Assembly: GCF_041431135.1 (NCBI RefSeq)
Contig: NZ_CP107799.1
Location: 5,270,001-5,334,000 of the forward strand
Direction of reading: 5' to 3'
Origin: Streptomyces sp. NBC_00554
GTDB taxonomy: Bacteria; Actinomycetota; Actinomycetes; Streptomycetales; Streptomycetaceae
Length of the DNA stretch: 64,000 nucleotides
Shown: piece after piece, positions 52,327 through 62,021 of the stretch
How the letters are laid out: every line of letters begins with the position of its first letter
Numbering within the stretch: position 1 is the first letter of the stretch
Made by a program: the position numbers and the translations under genes
The notes under the pieces: generated by a model
Seen by the model: the letters and a program-made list of their open reading frames with translations, nothing else
What the model was told of the DNA's origin: nothing
Databases searched by the model: none

Positions 52327-53532
52327 TCATGCCCCGGCCAGCGCAGCCAACGCCCTCCGCGCAATCTCCCGCCCGATCGGCAGCGAAGCCGTCGCCGCAG
52401 GCGAAGGCGCGTTCAGCACATGCACCGTCCGGGGCCCCTCCCGGATGAGGAAGTCGTCCACGAGGGCCCCGTCACGGAGCACCGCCTGCGCCCGGACCCC
52501 GGCACGCGCGGGCACCAGGTCGCCCGCCGTCACCGCGGGCAACAGCCGCCGCACGGCCCCCGTGAACGCCGGCTTGGACACAGACCGCCGCAGCTCCCCC
52601 ACCCCGTACCGCCAATGCCGCCCCGCCATCCGCCAGGCCCCGGGCCACGCCAGCGTCGCGCCCAGCTCCCGGGGCCGTACGACACCCCACCCGTACCCCT
52701 CCCGGGCCAGCGCGGGCACCGCGTTCGGCCCGATGTGCACACCCCCGTCGACCCCCCGGGTGAGATGCACCCCGAGGAAGGGGAACGCCGGGTCGGGCAC
52801 GGGGTAGACCAGCCCGCGGACGAGCTCCGGCCGCGCGAGCGTGTAGTACTCGCCGCGGAAGGGCACGATCCGCATCCCGGGATCGTCCCCCGCGAGCCGG
52901 GCGATCTCGTCGCAGTGCAGCCCCGCGCAGTTGACCAGCACGCGCCCGCGAACGACCGTCCCGTCGGCCGTGAGGACGGCGACCCCGAGCCCGGGCCGCC
53001 GGTCGATACGGACGACATCGGCCCCGTACCGGATCTCCGCCCCGGAGGACTCCGCGAGCTGCCGGGTCACCGCGACGAAGTCGCAGATCCCGGTCGTGCC
53101 GACATGGATGGCGGCGAGCCCGCGCACCTCGGGCTCGTACTCCGCTATCTGGGCGGGCCCCAGCTCCCGTACCGGAATGCCGTTCTCCCGGCCGCGCTGG
53201 ACCAGTCCGTGCAGCCGGGGCAGCTCGGCCTTCTCGGTCGCGACGATCAGCTTGCCGGTGACGGCGTGCGCGATGTCGTACTCCATGCAGAACTTGACCA
53301 TCTCGGCGGCGCCCCGCACCGCGTACCGGGCTTTCAGGGAGTCCGGGCGGTAGTAGATCCCGCTGTGGATCACCCCGCTGTTGCGCCCCGTCTGGTGGCG
53401 GGCCGGCGCCCGCTCCTTCTCCAGCACCGTCACCCGTGTACCCGGCGCGGCACGCGTGATCGCATACGCCGTCGACAGCCCGACGATCCCGCCACCGATC
53501 ACCAGCACATCGCAGTCGTACCCGATCCCCAC
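52327..53532 (-). CDS. lhgO: L-2-hydroxyglutarate oxidase
   Basis: A 401-residue FAD-dependent DAO-type oxidase that converts L-2-hydroxyglutarate to 2-oxoglutarate, a metabolite-repair and catabolic role. The N-terminal dinucleotide loop is DVLVIGGGIVGLSTAYAI; then ERAPARHQTGRNSGVIHSGIYY (FAD/substrate His) and a C-terminal FAD segment ending ATASLPIGREIA. GTG 53532 is chosen over GTG 53541/53538 since the latter overlap the ribosome site GGGAGG (53541-53546). It is a single gene. Confidence 0.9.
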   Translation of the reverse strand: MGIGYDCDVLVIGGGIVGLSTAYAITRAAPGTRVTVLEKERAPARHQTGRNSGVIHSGIYYRPDSLKARYAVRGAAEMVKFCMEYDIAHAVTGKLIVATEKAELPRLHGLVQRGRENGIPVRELGPAQIAEYEPEVRGLAAIHVGTTGICDFVAVTRQLAESSGAEIRYGADVVRIDRRPGLGVAVLTADGTVVRGRVLVNCAGLHCDEIARLAGDDPGMRIVPFRGEYYTLARPELVRGLVYPVPDPAFPFLGVHLTRGVDGGVHIGPNAVPALAREGYGWGVVRPRELGATLAWPGAWRMAGRHWRYGVGELRRSVSKPAFTGAVRRLLPAVTAGDLVPARAGVRAQAVLRDGALVDDFLIREGPRTVHVLNAPSPAATASLPIGREIARRALAALAGA

Positions 53533-53733
53533 CCGCACCACCTCCCGGCTTCAAGAGTGCACTGCGCCACTGACAACGCCCTCAAACCCGGGAGAGGGCC
53601 CCGGGCGCCCCGGATGCCCCGCAGGGGCAGTTAGGGGCGCGGGGAACTGCGCGACCAGCCACGGCTCACCCGCACTCCCAATGCGGCGCTGACCAGGCAG
53701 ACGCTCCGAGACCCGCCCACACAAGCGGAGCGC

Positions 53734-55158
53734 CTACGCAGGAGCCATGAGCAGCGGCCGCGCCCGCTCCCGCAGCTCGACCACGCGAGGCTCGTCCCCG
53801 TACGGCTCCAGCCGGTGCAGAAGATCCTTCACGTACTCCGTGGTGCGCGCGGAGGAGATCCGCCCGGCCACCTCCACCGCCCGGACGCCCTGCGCGCAGG
53901 CCGCGTCCAGGTTGCCCGACTCCAGCTCGGCGACCGCCGAGACCACCAGACGCAGACCGTGGGACCGTACGAACTCCTCGGTCGGCTGCGACAGCGCCTG
54001 CTCGGTGAAGCGGCGCACCTGGCGCGGCGCCTTCAGGTCGCGGTAGCACTCGGCCGCGTCGGCGGCGAAACGGTCGTACGAGTAGAAGCCGAGCCAGGAC
54101 GGGTCGTTGTCGCCGTCGCGGGCCCGCTCGAGCCAGCCCTCGGCGGCCCGCAGGGAGGCGCCGGCCGCGTGGGCGTCACCGGCGCGCGCGTGGGCGCGTG
54201 CCTCGACGAGGCGGAAGAAGCTCATGTTGCGGGCGGTGGCGAGGCCGCGGTTGCGTTCCAGGGCGGCCTGGGCGAGGTCGACGCCCTCGTCGCCGAAGCC
54301 CCGGTAGGTGGCCTGGAGGGACATGGAGGCCAGCACATAGCCGCCCAGGGGCACGTCGGCGGCGGCCCGGGCCAGGCGCAGAGCCTGGATGTAGTAGCGC
54401 TGGGCCGCCTCCTGCTGGCCGGTGTCGAAGGCCATCCATCCGGCCAGGCGGGTGAGTTCGGCCGACGCCCCGAAGAGGGCTCTTCCGACCTCGTCGGAGT
54501 ACGAGCCGAGCAGCAGCGGCGCCGCCTCCACCCGCAGGCACTCGGGCACCATGGACGAACGCCAGTCACCGCCCCCGTACTTGGAGTCCCAGCGCCTGGC
54601 GTCCTCTGCTGCCTCGCGCAGCTTCAGCACATCGCTGTGGCCGACTTTCTGCGGTGCTCCGGAGCCCTCACCGGGGCTCACCTCGCGCGCCACCGAGCTG
54701 TCGGCCGGGGTTATCAGCCATCGCGAAGCGGGAGTTGCGTAAGCGCTCACTGCGAACGATCCGGCCAGCGACTGCCAGATGCCACCGCCGCCGGCCCGGC
54801 GCCCGGCGAGGTCGAGGCGGTACAGCTCTGTCGCCGACCGCACCGCCTGCCCGACGTCACGGGGGAATGCGAGGCCCACCTCCGGCGCGGGATCCGCGTC
54901 CGCCAGGCCGATCTCGTGGAGCGGCACCGGGCGGCCGAGCTTCTGGCCGATCGCGGCCGCGATGAGGTGCGGCGCGGCACCTTGGGGCACCATTCCCTTC
55001 GACACCCAGCGCGCCACCGACGTCTTGTCGTAGCGAAGAGTCAACCCGCGTTGAGCGCCAAGATCGTTGACGCGACGCGCGAGTCCTGCGTTGCTGATTC
55101 CCGCGAGGGCGAGAACGGTGCCGAGTTTTTCGTTCGGCCCGCGTTGCTCCCTGGACAT
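53734..55158 (-). CDS. Sporulation-associated regulator with TPR-like C-terminus
   Basis: A 474-residue protein. Residues 1-60 look like an unusual HTH (GPNEKLGTVLALAGISNAGLARRVNDLGAQ, then TSVARWVSKGMVPQGAAPHLIAAAIG). The rest is helical with tetratricopeptide-like repeats (LASMSLQATYRGFGDEGVDLAQAALER and similar). The architecture is that of the streptomycete NsdA/SCO4114-type proteins; from memory the latter is labelled sporulation-associated. It probably acts as a developmental DNA-binding or adaptor protein. ATG 55158 is preferred: GAGGGG lies 6 nt upstream. Confidence 0.82.
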   Translation of the reverse strand: MSREQRGPNEKLGTVLALAGISNAGLARRVNDLGAQRGLTLRYDKTSVARWVSKGMVPQGAAPHLIAAAIGQKLGRPVPLHEIGLADADPAPEVGLAFPRDVGQAVRSATELYRLDLAGRRAGGGGIWQSLAGSFAVSAYATPASRWLITPADSSVAREVSPGEGSGAPQKVGHSDVLKLREAAEDARRWDSKYGGGDWRSSMVPECLRVEAAPLLLGSYSDEVGRALFGASAELTRLAGWMAFDTGQQEAAQRYYIQALRLARAAADVPLGGYVLASMSLQATYRGFGDEGVDLAQAALERNRGLATARNMSFFRLVEARAHARAGDAHAAGASLRAAEGWLERARDGDNDPSWLGFYSYDRFAADAAECYRDLKAPRQVRRFTEQALSQPTEEFVRSHGLRLVVSAVAELESGNLDAACAQGVRAVEVAGRISSARTTEYVKDLLHRLEPYGDEPRVVELRERARPLLMAPA

Positions 55159-55861
55159 GCGCCACCCCTCGACACAGACGGCTGCCGCGCTGGCATAACC
55201 ACGCGGCATTCGTAAACCCAGCGTAGTTCGCTGCATCCCAAGCGTTAAGAGGCATAGTTCCGGATGGCGGGATTGTGGTCCGTACGACAGTACGGACGGT
55301 TGCGGTGTGCTCCCGTTGTGTGGCCGTGCGCCCGTCCGTGCGCTCTTCTCCGGCCACCGGGGGAGCGCTTCCATGGATGGTGCGTGGGTCGGCCCGCTGT
55401 ACTGGATCCAGTGGGCTGGGGGACACCGCCGCCTACATCCCCGCGGGCGGCGGACCGGTCCGGGAGGCGAACTCCGCCTCCCGGACTGTGCGTTGGCCGA
55501 GTGGTGCGGAAGGCCTGTACGGAGCGTGTGCGCGCCTGCCCGCCAAAAGTCGATTTGGCCGAAAATCGACGGTGGTCTTTGCGGGCAATTAGCGCTCCTA
55601 CCACGTCACTTGAGGGCGCGCGGGGTGTTTTTGGGGAGCGTATCGGGGGCGCATTCACGTCGCAGATTCGTCGGTGGTTGGTTCTTGGTCCGTCGTCGGT
55701 GCGTCGCCGTTCCATCGCCGGTGACGCGCTGGTAAAGCCCCGGTGGGGCGCACTTCAGGGAGCGCAAGCCGCCCCAGGTGCCCTCCGGTGTGCCTCCTTC
55801 GTGGCAGCATGGTGCCCAGTTCGTACGGTGCACTGGTTGTCCACAGCCTGTGGAGGCGGCG
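55159..55861. promoter_or_regulatory. Long divergent intergenic region
   Basis: A 700-bp region between the sporulation regulator and the asparagine-synthase-like gene. No frame in it has convincing codon bias, and no lasso-type precursor peptide is seen. At 55278-55297 lies a perfect 8-bp inverted repeat GTCCGTAC-GACA-GTACGGAC, about 120 bp before the regulator start, a good operator candidate. Confidence 0.45.
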
Positions 55862-57958
55862 ATGCGGTGGTTGGTGGGGTGGAGCAGTACCGCCGCCAGA
55901 GCGCCTGAGATCGGCTCGGCGGGCGCAACGGGCAGCGACGGGGAGACCGTTCACCCGGTGGGTTCCCAACTCCTGTGGGGTGACCCCGATCCGCTCTGGG
56001 CCGTCGGCGACTGGCGTCCCGACGAGGTGCGCGTTGTGAAGGCCGACGAGCAGAACCGGATGGCCGTACTCGGCATCTGCGGAGCCTCCGACGAAGAGTT
56101 GCGAGTGGGACTGTTCGCCGCGCGCGGAGGGGCACTTCGCCATCTCACCGCCTGGTCCGGCAGTTACACCGCCGTCGTCCAGGTCGGCCGTCGCCTCATG
56201 GTCGCGGGCGACCTCGCGGGCGCGCGGCCCGTTTTCTACACCCCCTGGGCGGGCGGTACGGCGTATGCGACCGCCGCCCTGCCCCTCGCCGACCTCATCG
56301 AGGCCAACCTCGACTTCGGGCACCTGGCCGCGCTGCTCGCCGCCCCCGACGTACCGGCCGCGGTGCACGACTCGACCCCGTACGAGGGCGTACGGCGCAT
56401 TCCGCCGGGGCACGCGCTGATCCTGCGCACCGGGGCGCGCGAGATCGCAAGCTACGAGCAGACCGCCTCCCTCGCCGTCGCCACCCCCTCGGCCGATCCC
56501 ACCAGCGCGGTGGACGCCGTGCGCGACGCCCTCGTAGAGGCCGTACGCGCCCGTCTCGCCGCGCCCCGGCATGTGCCGGGCACCGATGTGGACCCCGGGC
56601 CCGTACCCGGGATGGGGCCCGCCGAGCGGCGGGCCGCGCGCGGGATGCCCGTTCCGGGGATCGGCGCCGACCTCTCCGGAGGGCCCGCCTCGGGGACGCT
56701 GGCGCTGCTCGCGGCGGGGTTGCCGGGGGCGCCCGGGACGGTACTCGGGCATGGCACCGGGGCCGGTGAGCGTCTCCTTGCGGTCACTTTCAACGACCTC
56801 GCCGTCAGCGGGCGGGAGTCCGAGCTGGAGCGGGCGGGCTCCCTGGCCGCGAATCCTCGGCTGCACCACGTAGTCGTCACCGGGGGCGAAGAGACGCTTC
56901 CCTACGCCGACTTGGACGGGCCGCTCACCGACGAGCCGGGGCCTTCGCTGGTGACCGCCGCCCGGCACCGGGCGCGGCTCTCCTCCGGGAGCGCCGACCA
57001 CTTCACGGGGTACGGCGCCCGGCAGGTCCTGGACGCCCATCCCGCCCGGCTCGCCGACCTGTTGATGGACCGCAAACGCCGCCACCTGGTGAAGCCCGTC
57101 GCCGCGCTGGCCAAGGCGGACGGGTCCGTCATGGTCCCCGCGCGCGTGTACGGCGCGGCACGCAAACTCGCCCGTACGCCGTACCGGACCGGGGTCGACG
57201 TCCTCGCCGACCGGCTGATGCAGCGGCGGTTCGAGGAGCCGGGCGGGGCGGTCGGAGCCTCGCTTGCCGCGCTCACCTGGGCCAGGCCCGGGCCTGCGGC
57301 GCGCTGGCTGACCGGTGAGGCGCTTGCTGAAGTATCGGTTCGCCTGGGGGCTGCGTCGGGTCGGCCCGGGGTCGGTCCCGGCCAGCGGCCGGGCGACTTC
57401 CGCGCGCGTGCGGCTCTCGCGCGCCACGCGTCCGATCTGCGCGTCCTTGAACAGGCCGCCGAAATCCGCTTCCAGCGGCTGCACGCGCCGTTCCTGGACA
57501 ACCAGGTCGTACGCGCGTGCCGTGCCCTTCCGGAGGCGCTGCGGGTTCAGCCCGGTGCCCGGGCCGCGATCCTCCGTACGGTGCTGGAGGGGGCCGGCGT
57601 GGGGGATCTGCCGCCCGGGTGGGGCGCGCCCTCGCACGCGTCCTCGGCGGCTGCCGCGCGTACGGGGCTGCGGGTGGCCGCGGATTCCCTGATCGCTCTG
57701 TTCGACACGCCTCTGCTGGCGCAGGCGGGGCTGGTGGAGGCGCGCGTCGTCCGCAAGGCGCTGCGGGCGGCTGCGGAGGGGGAGCCGCTGCCCCTGGACG
57801 GGCTGGCGGACCTGGTCTCCCTGGAGCTGTGGTTGCGGCGGTTGCTGGCTCGGCGGGGGACCTGTTGGACGGGGACGCCGGCTCGGCAGCGGGCGGTGCC
57901 TGCGGGGATTGTGCCGCAGGGGCGGGCGTTGGGGGCGGGGGCTGCTGGCCGCGGTTAG
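55862..57958 (+). CDS. Asparagine synthase/lasso-cyclase-like protein with altered active sites
   Basis: A 698-residue protein with the two-domain layout of AsnB. The N-terminal ~190 residues resemble the class II glutaminase fold (AWSGSYTAVVQVGRRLMVAGDLAGARPVFY, PYEGVRRIPPGHAL) but start with MRWLVGW, lacking the Cys2 nucleophile. The synthetase domain from ~220 has GADLSGGPASGTLALL where the PP-loop SGGLDSS is expected, so the loop is altered too. RAALARHASDLRVLEQAAE and HAPFLDNQVVRACRAL match the C-terminal domain. It may be an amide-forming enzyme that does not use glutamine, or a non-catalytic relative. GGAGG lies 5 nt before ATG 55862. Confidence 0.8.
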   Translation: MRWLVGWSSTAARAPEIGSAGATGSDGETVHPVGSQLLWGDPDPLWAVGDWRPDEVRVVKADEQNRMAVLGICGASDEELRVGLFAARGGALRHLTAWSGSYTAVVQVGRRLMVAGDLAGARPVFYTPWAGGTAYATAALPLADLIEANLDFGHLAALLAAPDVPAAVHDSTPYEGVRRIPPGHALILRTGAREIASYEQTASLAVATPSADPTSAVDAVRDALVEAVRARLAAPRHVPGTDVDPGPVPGMGPAERRAARGMPVPGIGADLSGGPASGTLALLAAGLPGAPGTVLGHGTGAGERLLAVTFNDLAVSGRESELERAGSLAANPRLHHVVVTGGEETLPYADLDGPLTDEPGPSLVTAARHRARLSSGSADHFTGYGARQVLDAHPARLADLLMDRKRRHLVKPVAALAKADGSVMVPARVYGAARKLARTPYRTGVDVLADRLMQRRFEEPGGAVGASLAALTWARPGPAARWLTGEALAEVSVRLGAASGRPGVGPGQRPGDFRARAALARHASDLRVLEQAAEIRFQRLHAPFLDNQVVRACRALPEALRVQPGARAAILRTVLEGAGVGDLPPGWGAPSHASSAAAARTGLRVAADSLIALFDTPLLAQAGLVEARVVRKALRAAAEGEPLPLDGLADLVSLELWLRRLLARRGTCWTGTPARQRAVPAGIVPQGRALGAGAAGRG

Positions 57959-58149
57959 CGGGGGTTCGTCTGCTGCTCGGTGGGTGGGTCGGGGGCGTGC
58001 CGGTACGTCCGCCCGTCGCCGCCGGATCAGACGTTGGCCGGGCAGGGAAGCGTCCGGTGACGCGAACGTACGCGACGGGCTTTGGACGTACCGGCACGCC
58101 CCCTCCCGCCGGTGGGTGGCTGCGGGGCGTCTCGGCTTGCGCCGGCTGA

Positions 58150-58348
58150 GGAGCTTTTCGCCCCCTCCGCCCCTACCCGTCCCTTGTTTCTGGGGCTCCG
58201 CCCCAGACCCGCTCCCCAAACCTCGGAGGGACCGCCTCCGGCACCACCCAGCCCGTCCGGCGTTTGAGGACGAGCCCTTCGGGCGAGCGGGGGTCTGGGG
58301 GCGGAGCCCCCAGGAGCAAGGGTTGGGTAGGGGCGGAGGGGGCGAAAG
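58150..58348. repeat. Streptomyces palindromic intergenic repeat, copy 3
   Basis: The most complete copy. The left arm TTTTCGCCCCCTCCGCCCCT (from 58155) and its complement (to 58348) enclose TGGGGCTCCGCCCCA, GGCGTTTGAGGACGAGCCC and GGGGGCGGAGCCCCC. It fills most of the gap (57959-58438) before the SARP gene, which holds no other gene. Confidence 0.78.
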
Positions 58349-58438
58349 AAGCTTGTTCGCCCGCTCGCGACGGGGTGCCTCGGGGGCTCGCCGGAGAAAG
58401 GCGGTGCTCCGCGGGGTGGGGGCGGGGAGAATGGGTGG

Positions 58439-61400
58439 GTGCGGTACGGGATTCTGGGGGTCACCCAGGTGGAGGACGACCGGGGGGCCCTGGTGGCTGT
58501 GGGCGGCCCCCGGGTACGGGCGCTGCTCGCTGCCCTGGCCCAGCGCCCCGACCGGACGGTTGCACCGGAGACGCTGATCGACGAGGTGTGGGCGGACGAG
58601 CCCCCGCAGGATGCCCCGGCCGCGCTGCAGGCCCTGGTCGGCCGCCTGCGCCGGGCGGTCGGGAAGGACACGGTCACCTCGGAGACCGGCGGCTACCGAC
58701 TGAGGGCCGCCAAGGAGGACGTCGACCTGTTCGTCTTCGAACACCTCGTGGGGAAGGGCAAGTCCGCCCTCGCACACGAAGACGCCGCGACCGCCACCGA
58801 CCACCTGCGCGACGCACTCGCCCTCTGGCGGGGCCCCGCCCTCGCGGACCTCCCGGACCGCACCGCCGCGACCCGCCCGGAGGCCCTGCGCCTGGAGGCG
58901 ACCCGGACCCGAGTCGAGGCCGACCTGCGACTCGGCCGCGCCGGCGACGTCGTACCGGAGTTGAAGGAGCTGACGGAGGCTCACCCGTACGACGAAGCGC
59001 TGCAAGCACTGCTCATCCGCGCCCTGCGTGAGACCGGCCGCGGCGCGCACGCCCTGGCCGCGTACGAGGGGGTACGGCGCACCCTGATGGACGGACTGGG
59101 CACGGATCCGGGTCCGGAACTACGTGCCCTGCATGCGGTGTTGTTGGAGGCGGGAGGGGAGGGGGAAGGGGTTGAGCTGGGGAGACCGGGGTCCGGGTCT
59201 TGGTCGGGGAAGACGCGGTCGGTGAATGGGGCGCGGCCTCGGACAGGTGCGGATCCGATGTTGCGGGGCGCGTCGGCTCAGGACGCGGCACCCAGGGACT
59301 CCTCCCGCGCCGCACGTAACGGCAACATTCGTCCGCGTTTGAACTCTTTCGTGGGGCGGGAACCCGAAATCGACGCCATCCGTTCGGATGTGCAGAGGGC
59401 ACGACTGGTCACTCTGACCGGACCGGGGGGTTCGGGCAAGACCCGCCTCGCCGAGGAAGCCGCCGCCGGGCTTCCGCAGGCGTGGCTGGTCGAACTCGCC
59501 CCGCTGGACCGGCCGGAAGCGGTCCCCGGCGCCGTGGTCAGCGCCCTCGGTCTGCGCGAAACCGTGCTGATCACCAACGAGCTGGCGCCCCAGCAGTACG
59601 ACCCGGTCGCCCTGCTCGTCGAGTACTGCGCCCAGCGCAGCGAGCTCCTGATCCTTGACAACTGCGAACACGTCATCGGCGCCGCGGCCGAGCTCGCCGA
59701 AACCCTCCTGACGCGCTGCCCCGGGCTCACGATCCTCGCCACCAGCCGTGAACCCCTGGGCGTGCCCGGCGAGTTGCTGCGCCCGGTCGAGCCCCTGCCG
59801 CCCGATCCGGCGCGCCGCCTCTTCCTGGAGCGGGCCTCGGTCGTACGTCCCGACGCCGACGCCGCGCTCCACGACTCCGCGGCGGTGGACGAGATCTGCC
59901 GGCGGCTCGACGGTCTGCCCCTGGCCATCGAGCTGGCCGCCGCGCGGCTGCGGATGCTCACGGCCCGGCAGATCGCCGACCGCCTCGACGACCGCTTCCG
60001 GCTCCTCACCTCCGGAAGCCGCACCGTGCTGCCCCGCCAGCAGACCCTGCGCGCCGTCGTCGACTGGTCCTGGGACCTGCTCGACGAGCGGGAGCGGACC
60101 GTGCTGCGCGAGGCGTCCGTCTTCGCGGGCGGCTGGGACCTCGCGGCCGCGGAGGCCGTGTGCACCGGGCCCGCCGCCGACCTCATCGGAGCACTGGTCG
60201 ACAAGTCCCTGGTCGTCGCGACGCCGTACGACGGCAGTGATGGCGGTGACAGTGGTGGTGGCAGTGGTGGTGGTGAGGGAAGCGACGGTCGTGCGGGTGT
60301 CGTCAGCGGTATGCGGTACCGGATGCTGGAGACGATCCACGAATACGCCGCCGAGCGCGCCGCCGAGGTGCCCGAGCTGCTTGCCGCTGCCGAGCGGCGC
60401 CATCGCGCCTGGGTGCGCGCGCTGGTCGAGGAGGCCGAGCCGCTGCTGCGCTCCGCCGAGCAACTGCCTTGGATCCGGCGCCTGGAGGCCGAGCTCGACA
60501 ACATCCGGGCGGCCCTCTACCGCGCCGTCGTCGCCCGTGACGAGGAGGAGGCCGGTGCCCTCGTCCTCGCCGTGGGCTGGTTCTGGTGGCTGCGCAACTT
60601 CCGCCGCGAGGGCGCGGAATGGACGGACCTGGTGCTGCGGCTGTGCACGGTCACCGGCGGCGCCGCACCGTCCGGCCCCGGTCGGTGCGACAACCCGGGT
60701 GCCTCGCGCGACCCCGGCCGGGACGCCCCCCTCGCCTATCTGGCAGCCGTCGACCCGGTGGCGGCCTACCTCGCCACCCCCACTTCCGACCACGACGAAC
60801 GGCACCCGCTGTACGGCATGCGGATGAGGCTGCGCATGCTGCACCTGTTCATGACGGTGGAGACCGACCCGCTGGCCCGGCATGGGGATGAGCGGATGCG
60901 GGAGTACATCGGGCGTGTGCGTTCCGTCTTCGCGAAGGGCGGTCCGGTGGCGGCGAGCATTCCGGGCATCATCTGGCCGATGACCGTCCACTTCATGGGC
61001 AGCAGCGCGGAGGACATGCGGCCCGCCATGGACGCGGCGGTCGCCAACTGCCGTCTGTACGGCGGTGAGTGGGAGATCGGCGTCACCCTGATGTTCCGTA
61101 CGCACATGGTCGTCGACGCCCCGGGCGGGATGCCGGGAGTGGACGACGACCTGGCGGAGCTGCGAGTGCTCAGCCGACGGGTGGGCGACCGCTGGATGCG
61201 GGCCCAGGTGTGCAGCGCGGCCGGTGAGGCGGCCATGGCGCGCAGTCTCTTCGAGGAGGCGAAAGGGGAGTACGCGGAGGCGCTGCGGCTCGCGTACGAG
61301 GTGGGCGCGTACGCCGAGGCGCCCTTCCTCCTGGCGCGGCTGGCCGAGATCGCCTACCGCGCGGGCGAACGGTCCCGGGCGCTGACCGCTCTGGACGAGG

Positions 61401-61963
61401 CGAGTGACGCGTCCGATCGGTACGGGGTGCCGGACGCCCGCGCGTTCGTTCATCTGCTGCGTGCCCAAATAGCCCTGGACGACGGGGAGTTCGCCTACGC
61501 CCGCGAACTGTGTGAGCAGGCGCGCGTGGAGAGTGCCCGTGGTACCCCGCCCCCGCAGTTCGTGGCGGCGCTGGACGGGGTCGACGCGCTCGTCCTGGCC
61601 GCCCAGTGCGGCCAGGAGCGCGGTCTGCGGAAGCTGTCCGACGCCCTGCTGGCCGCGGTGGCCGGACGCTGCGCCGATGTGGTGCTGGCGGGTCTCGTCG
61701 AGGGCGCCGCGGGCCTGCTCTCCGAGCTGGGCGACCATCCGCGCGCGGTCCGTCTGCTCGGCGTCGGTACGCGGTGGCGTGGCGGCCATCTCCGGCCCGC
61801 CATGGAGTGTGCGGTGGCCGAGCGCACGGAGGCCGCCGCGATCGCGGCCCTCGGTCCCGTCGGCTACGAGTCGGAGCGAGCCACGGGTACGGACTTCAGC
61901 AGGGACGACGCCCTGCGGGACCTGGCCGAGGCGCTGAAGGAGCATCCCGCCGCCGCCTCGTAG
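58439..61963 (+). CDS. SARP/BTAD-family regulator with NTPase domain (AfsR-like)
   Basis: A 1174-residue regulator. An OmpR-like DNA-binding domain (residues ~1-90: VGGPRVRALLAALAQRPDRTVAPETLIDEVWADEPP) and BTAD domain (to ~240) come first. A linker is followed by an NB-ARC-type NTPase from ~305 (NSFVGREPEIDAI; Walker A LTGPGGSGKT; Walker B LLILDNCEHV; LPLAIELAAARL). TPR-like helices fill the last ~500 residues. An unusual Gly/Ser/Asp repeat (GGDSGGGSGGGEGSDG) interrupts near residue 605. It probably activates secondary-metabolite or developmental genes in an ATP-dependent way. It starts at GTG 58439 with GGGGAG upstream. Confidence 0.9.
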   Translation: MRYGILGVTQVEDDRGALVAVGGPRVRALLAALAQRPDRTVAPETLIDEVWADEPPQDAPAALQALVGRLRRAVGKDTVTSETGGYRLRAAKEDVDLFVFEHLVGKGKSALAHEDAATATDHLRDALALWRGPALADLPDRTAATRPEALRLEATRTRVEADLRLGRAGDVVPELKELTEAHPYDEALQALLIRALRETGRGAHALAAYEGVRRTLMDGLGTDPGPELRALHAVLLEAGGEGEGVELGRPGSGSWSGKTRSVNGARPRTGADPMLRGASAQDAAPRDSSRAARNGNIRPRLNSFVGREPEIDAIRSDVQRARLVTLTGPGGSGKTRLAEEAAAGLPQAWLVELAPLDRPEAVPGAVVSALGLRETVLITNELAPQQYDPVALLVEYCAQRSELLILDNCEHVIGAAAELAETLLTRCPGLTILATSREPLGVPGELLRPVEPLPPDPARRLFLERASVVRPDADAALHDSAAVDEICRRLDGLPLAIELAAARLRMLTARQIADRLDDRFRLLTSGSRTVLPRQQTLRAVVDWSWDLLDERERTVLREASVFAGGWDLAAAEAVCTGPAADLIGALVDKSLVVATPYDGSDGGDSGGGSGGGEGSDGRAGVVSGMRYRMLETIHEYAAERAAEVPELLAAAERRHRAWVRALVEEAEPLLRSAEQLPWIRRLEAELDNIRAALYRAVVARDEEEAGALVLAVGWFWWLRNFRREGAEWTDLVLRLCTVTGGAAPSGPGRCDNPGASRDPGRDAPLAYLAAVDPVAAYLATPTSDHDERHPLYGMRMRLRMLHLFMTVETDPLARHGDERMREYIGRVRSVFAKGGPVAASIPGIIWPMTVHFMGSSAEDMRPAMDAAVANCRLYGGEWEIGVTLMFRTHMVVDAPGGMPGVDDDLAELRVLSRRVGDRWMRAQVCSAAGEAAMARSLFEEAKGEYAEALRLAYEVGAYAEAPFLLARLAEIAYRAGERSRALTALDEASDASDRYGVPDARAFVHLLRAQIALDDGEFAYARELCEQARVESARGTPPPQFVAALDGVDALVLAAQCGQERGLRKLSDALLAAVAGRCADVVLAGLVEGAAGLLSELGDHPRAVRLLGVGTRWRGGHLRPAMECAVAERTEAAAIAALGPVGYESERATGTDFSRDDALRDLAEALKEHPAAAS

Positions 61964-62021
61964 CAGCGCGGCGCTGAGGTGGTCACTCGCGCACGAACAC
62001 AACCCCGTGGCGCGAGGGAGC

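Noticed and set aside
55159..57958. Lasso-peptide biosynthetic cluster around the cyclase-like gene
   Set aside because: No precursor peptide, PqqD-like or transglutaminase-like protease gene is visible; the flanking genes are regulators.
55655..59050. A minus-strand frame of 1131 codons
   Set aside because: It crosses the asparagine-synthase-like gene, the palindromic repeat and the SARP start antisense; it has no domain and shadow composition.
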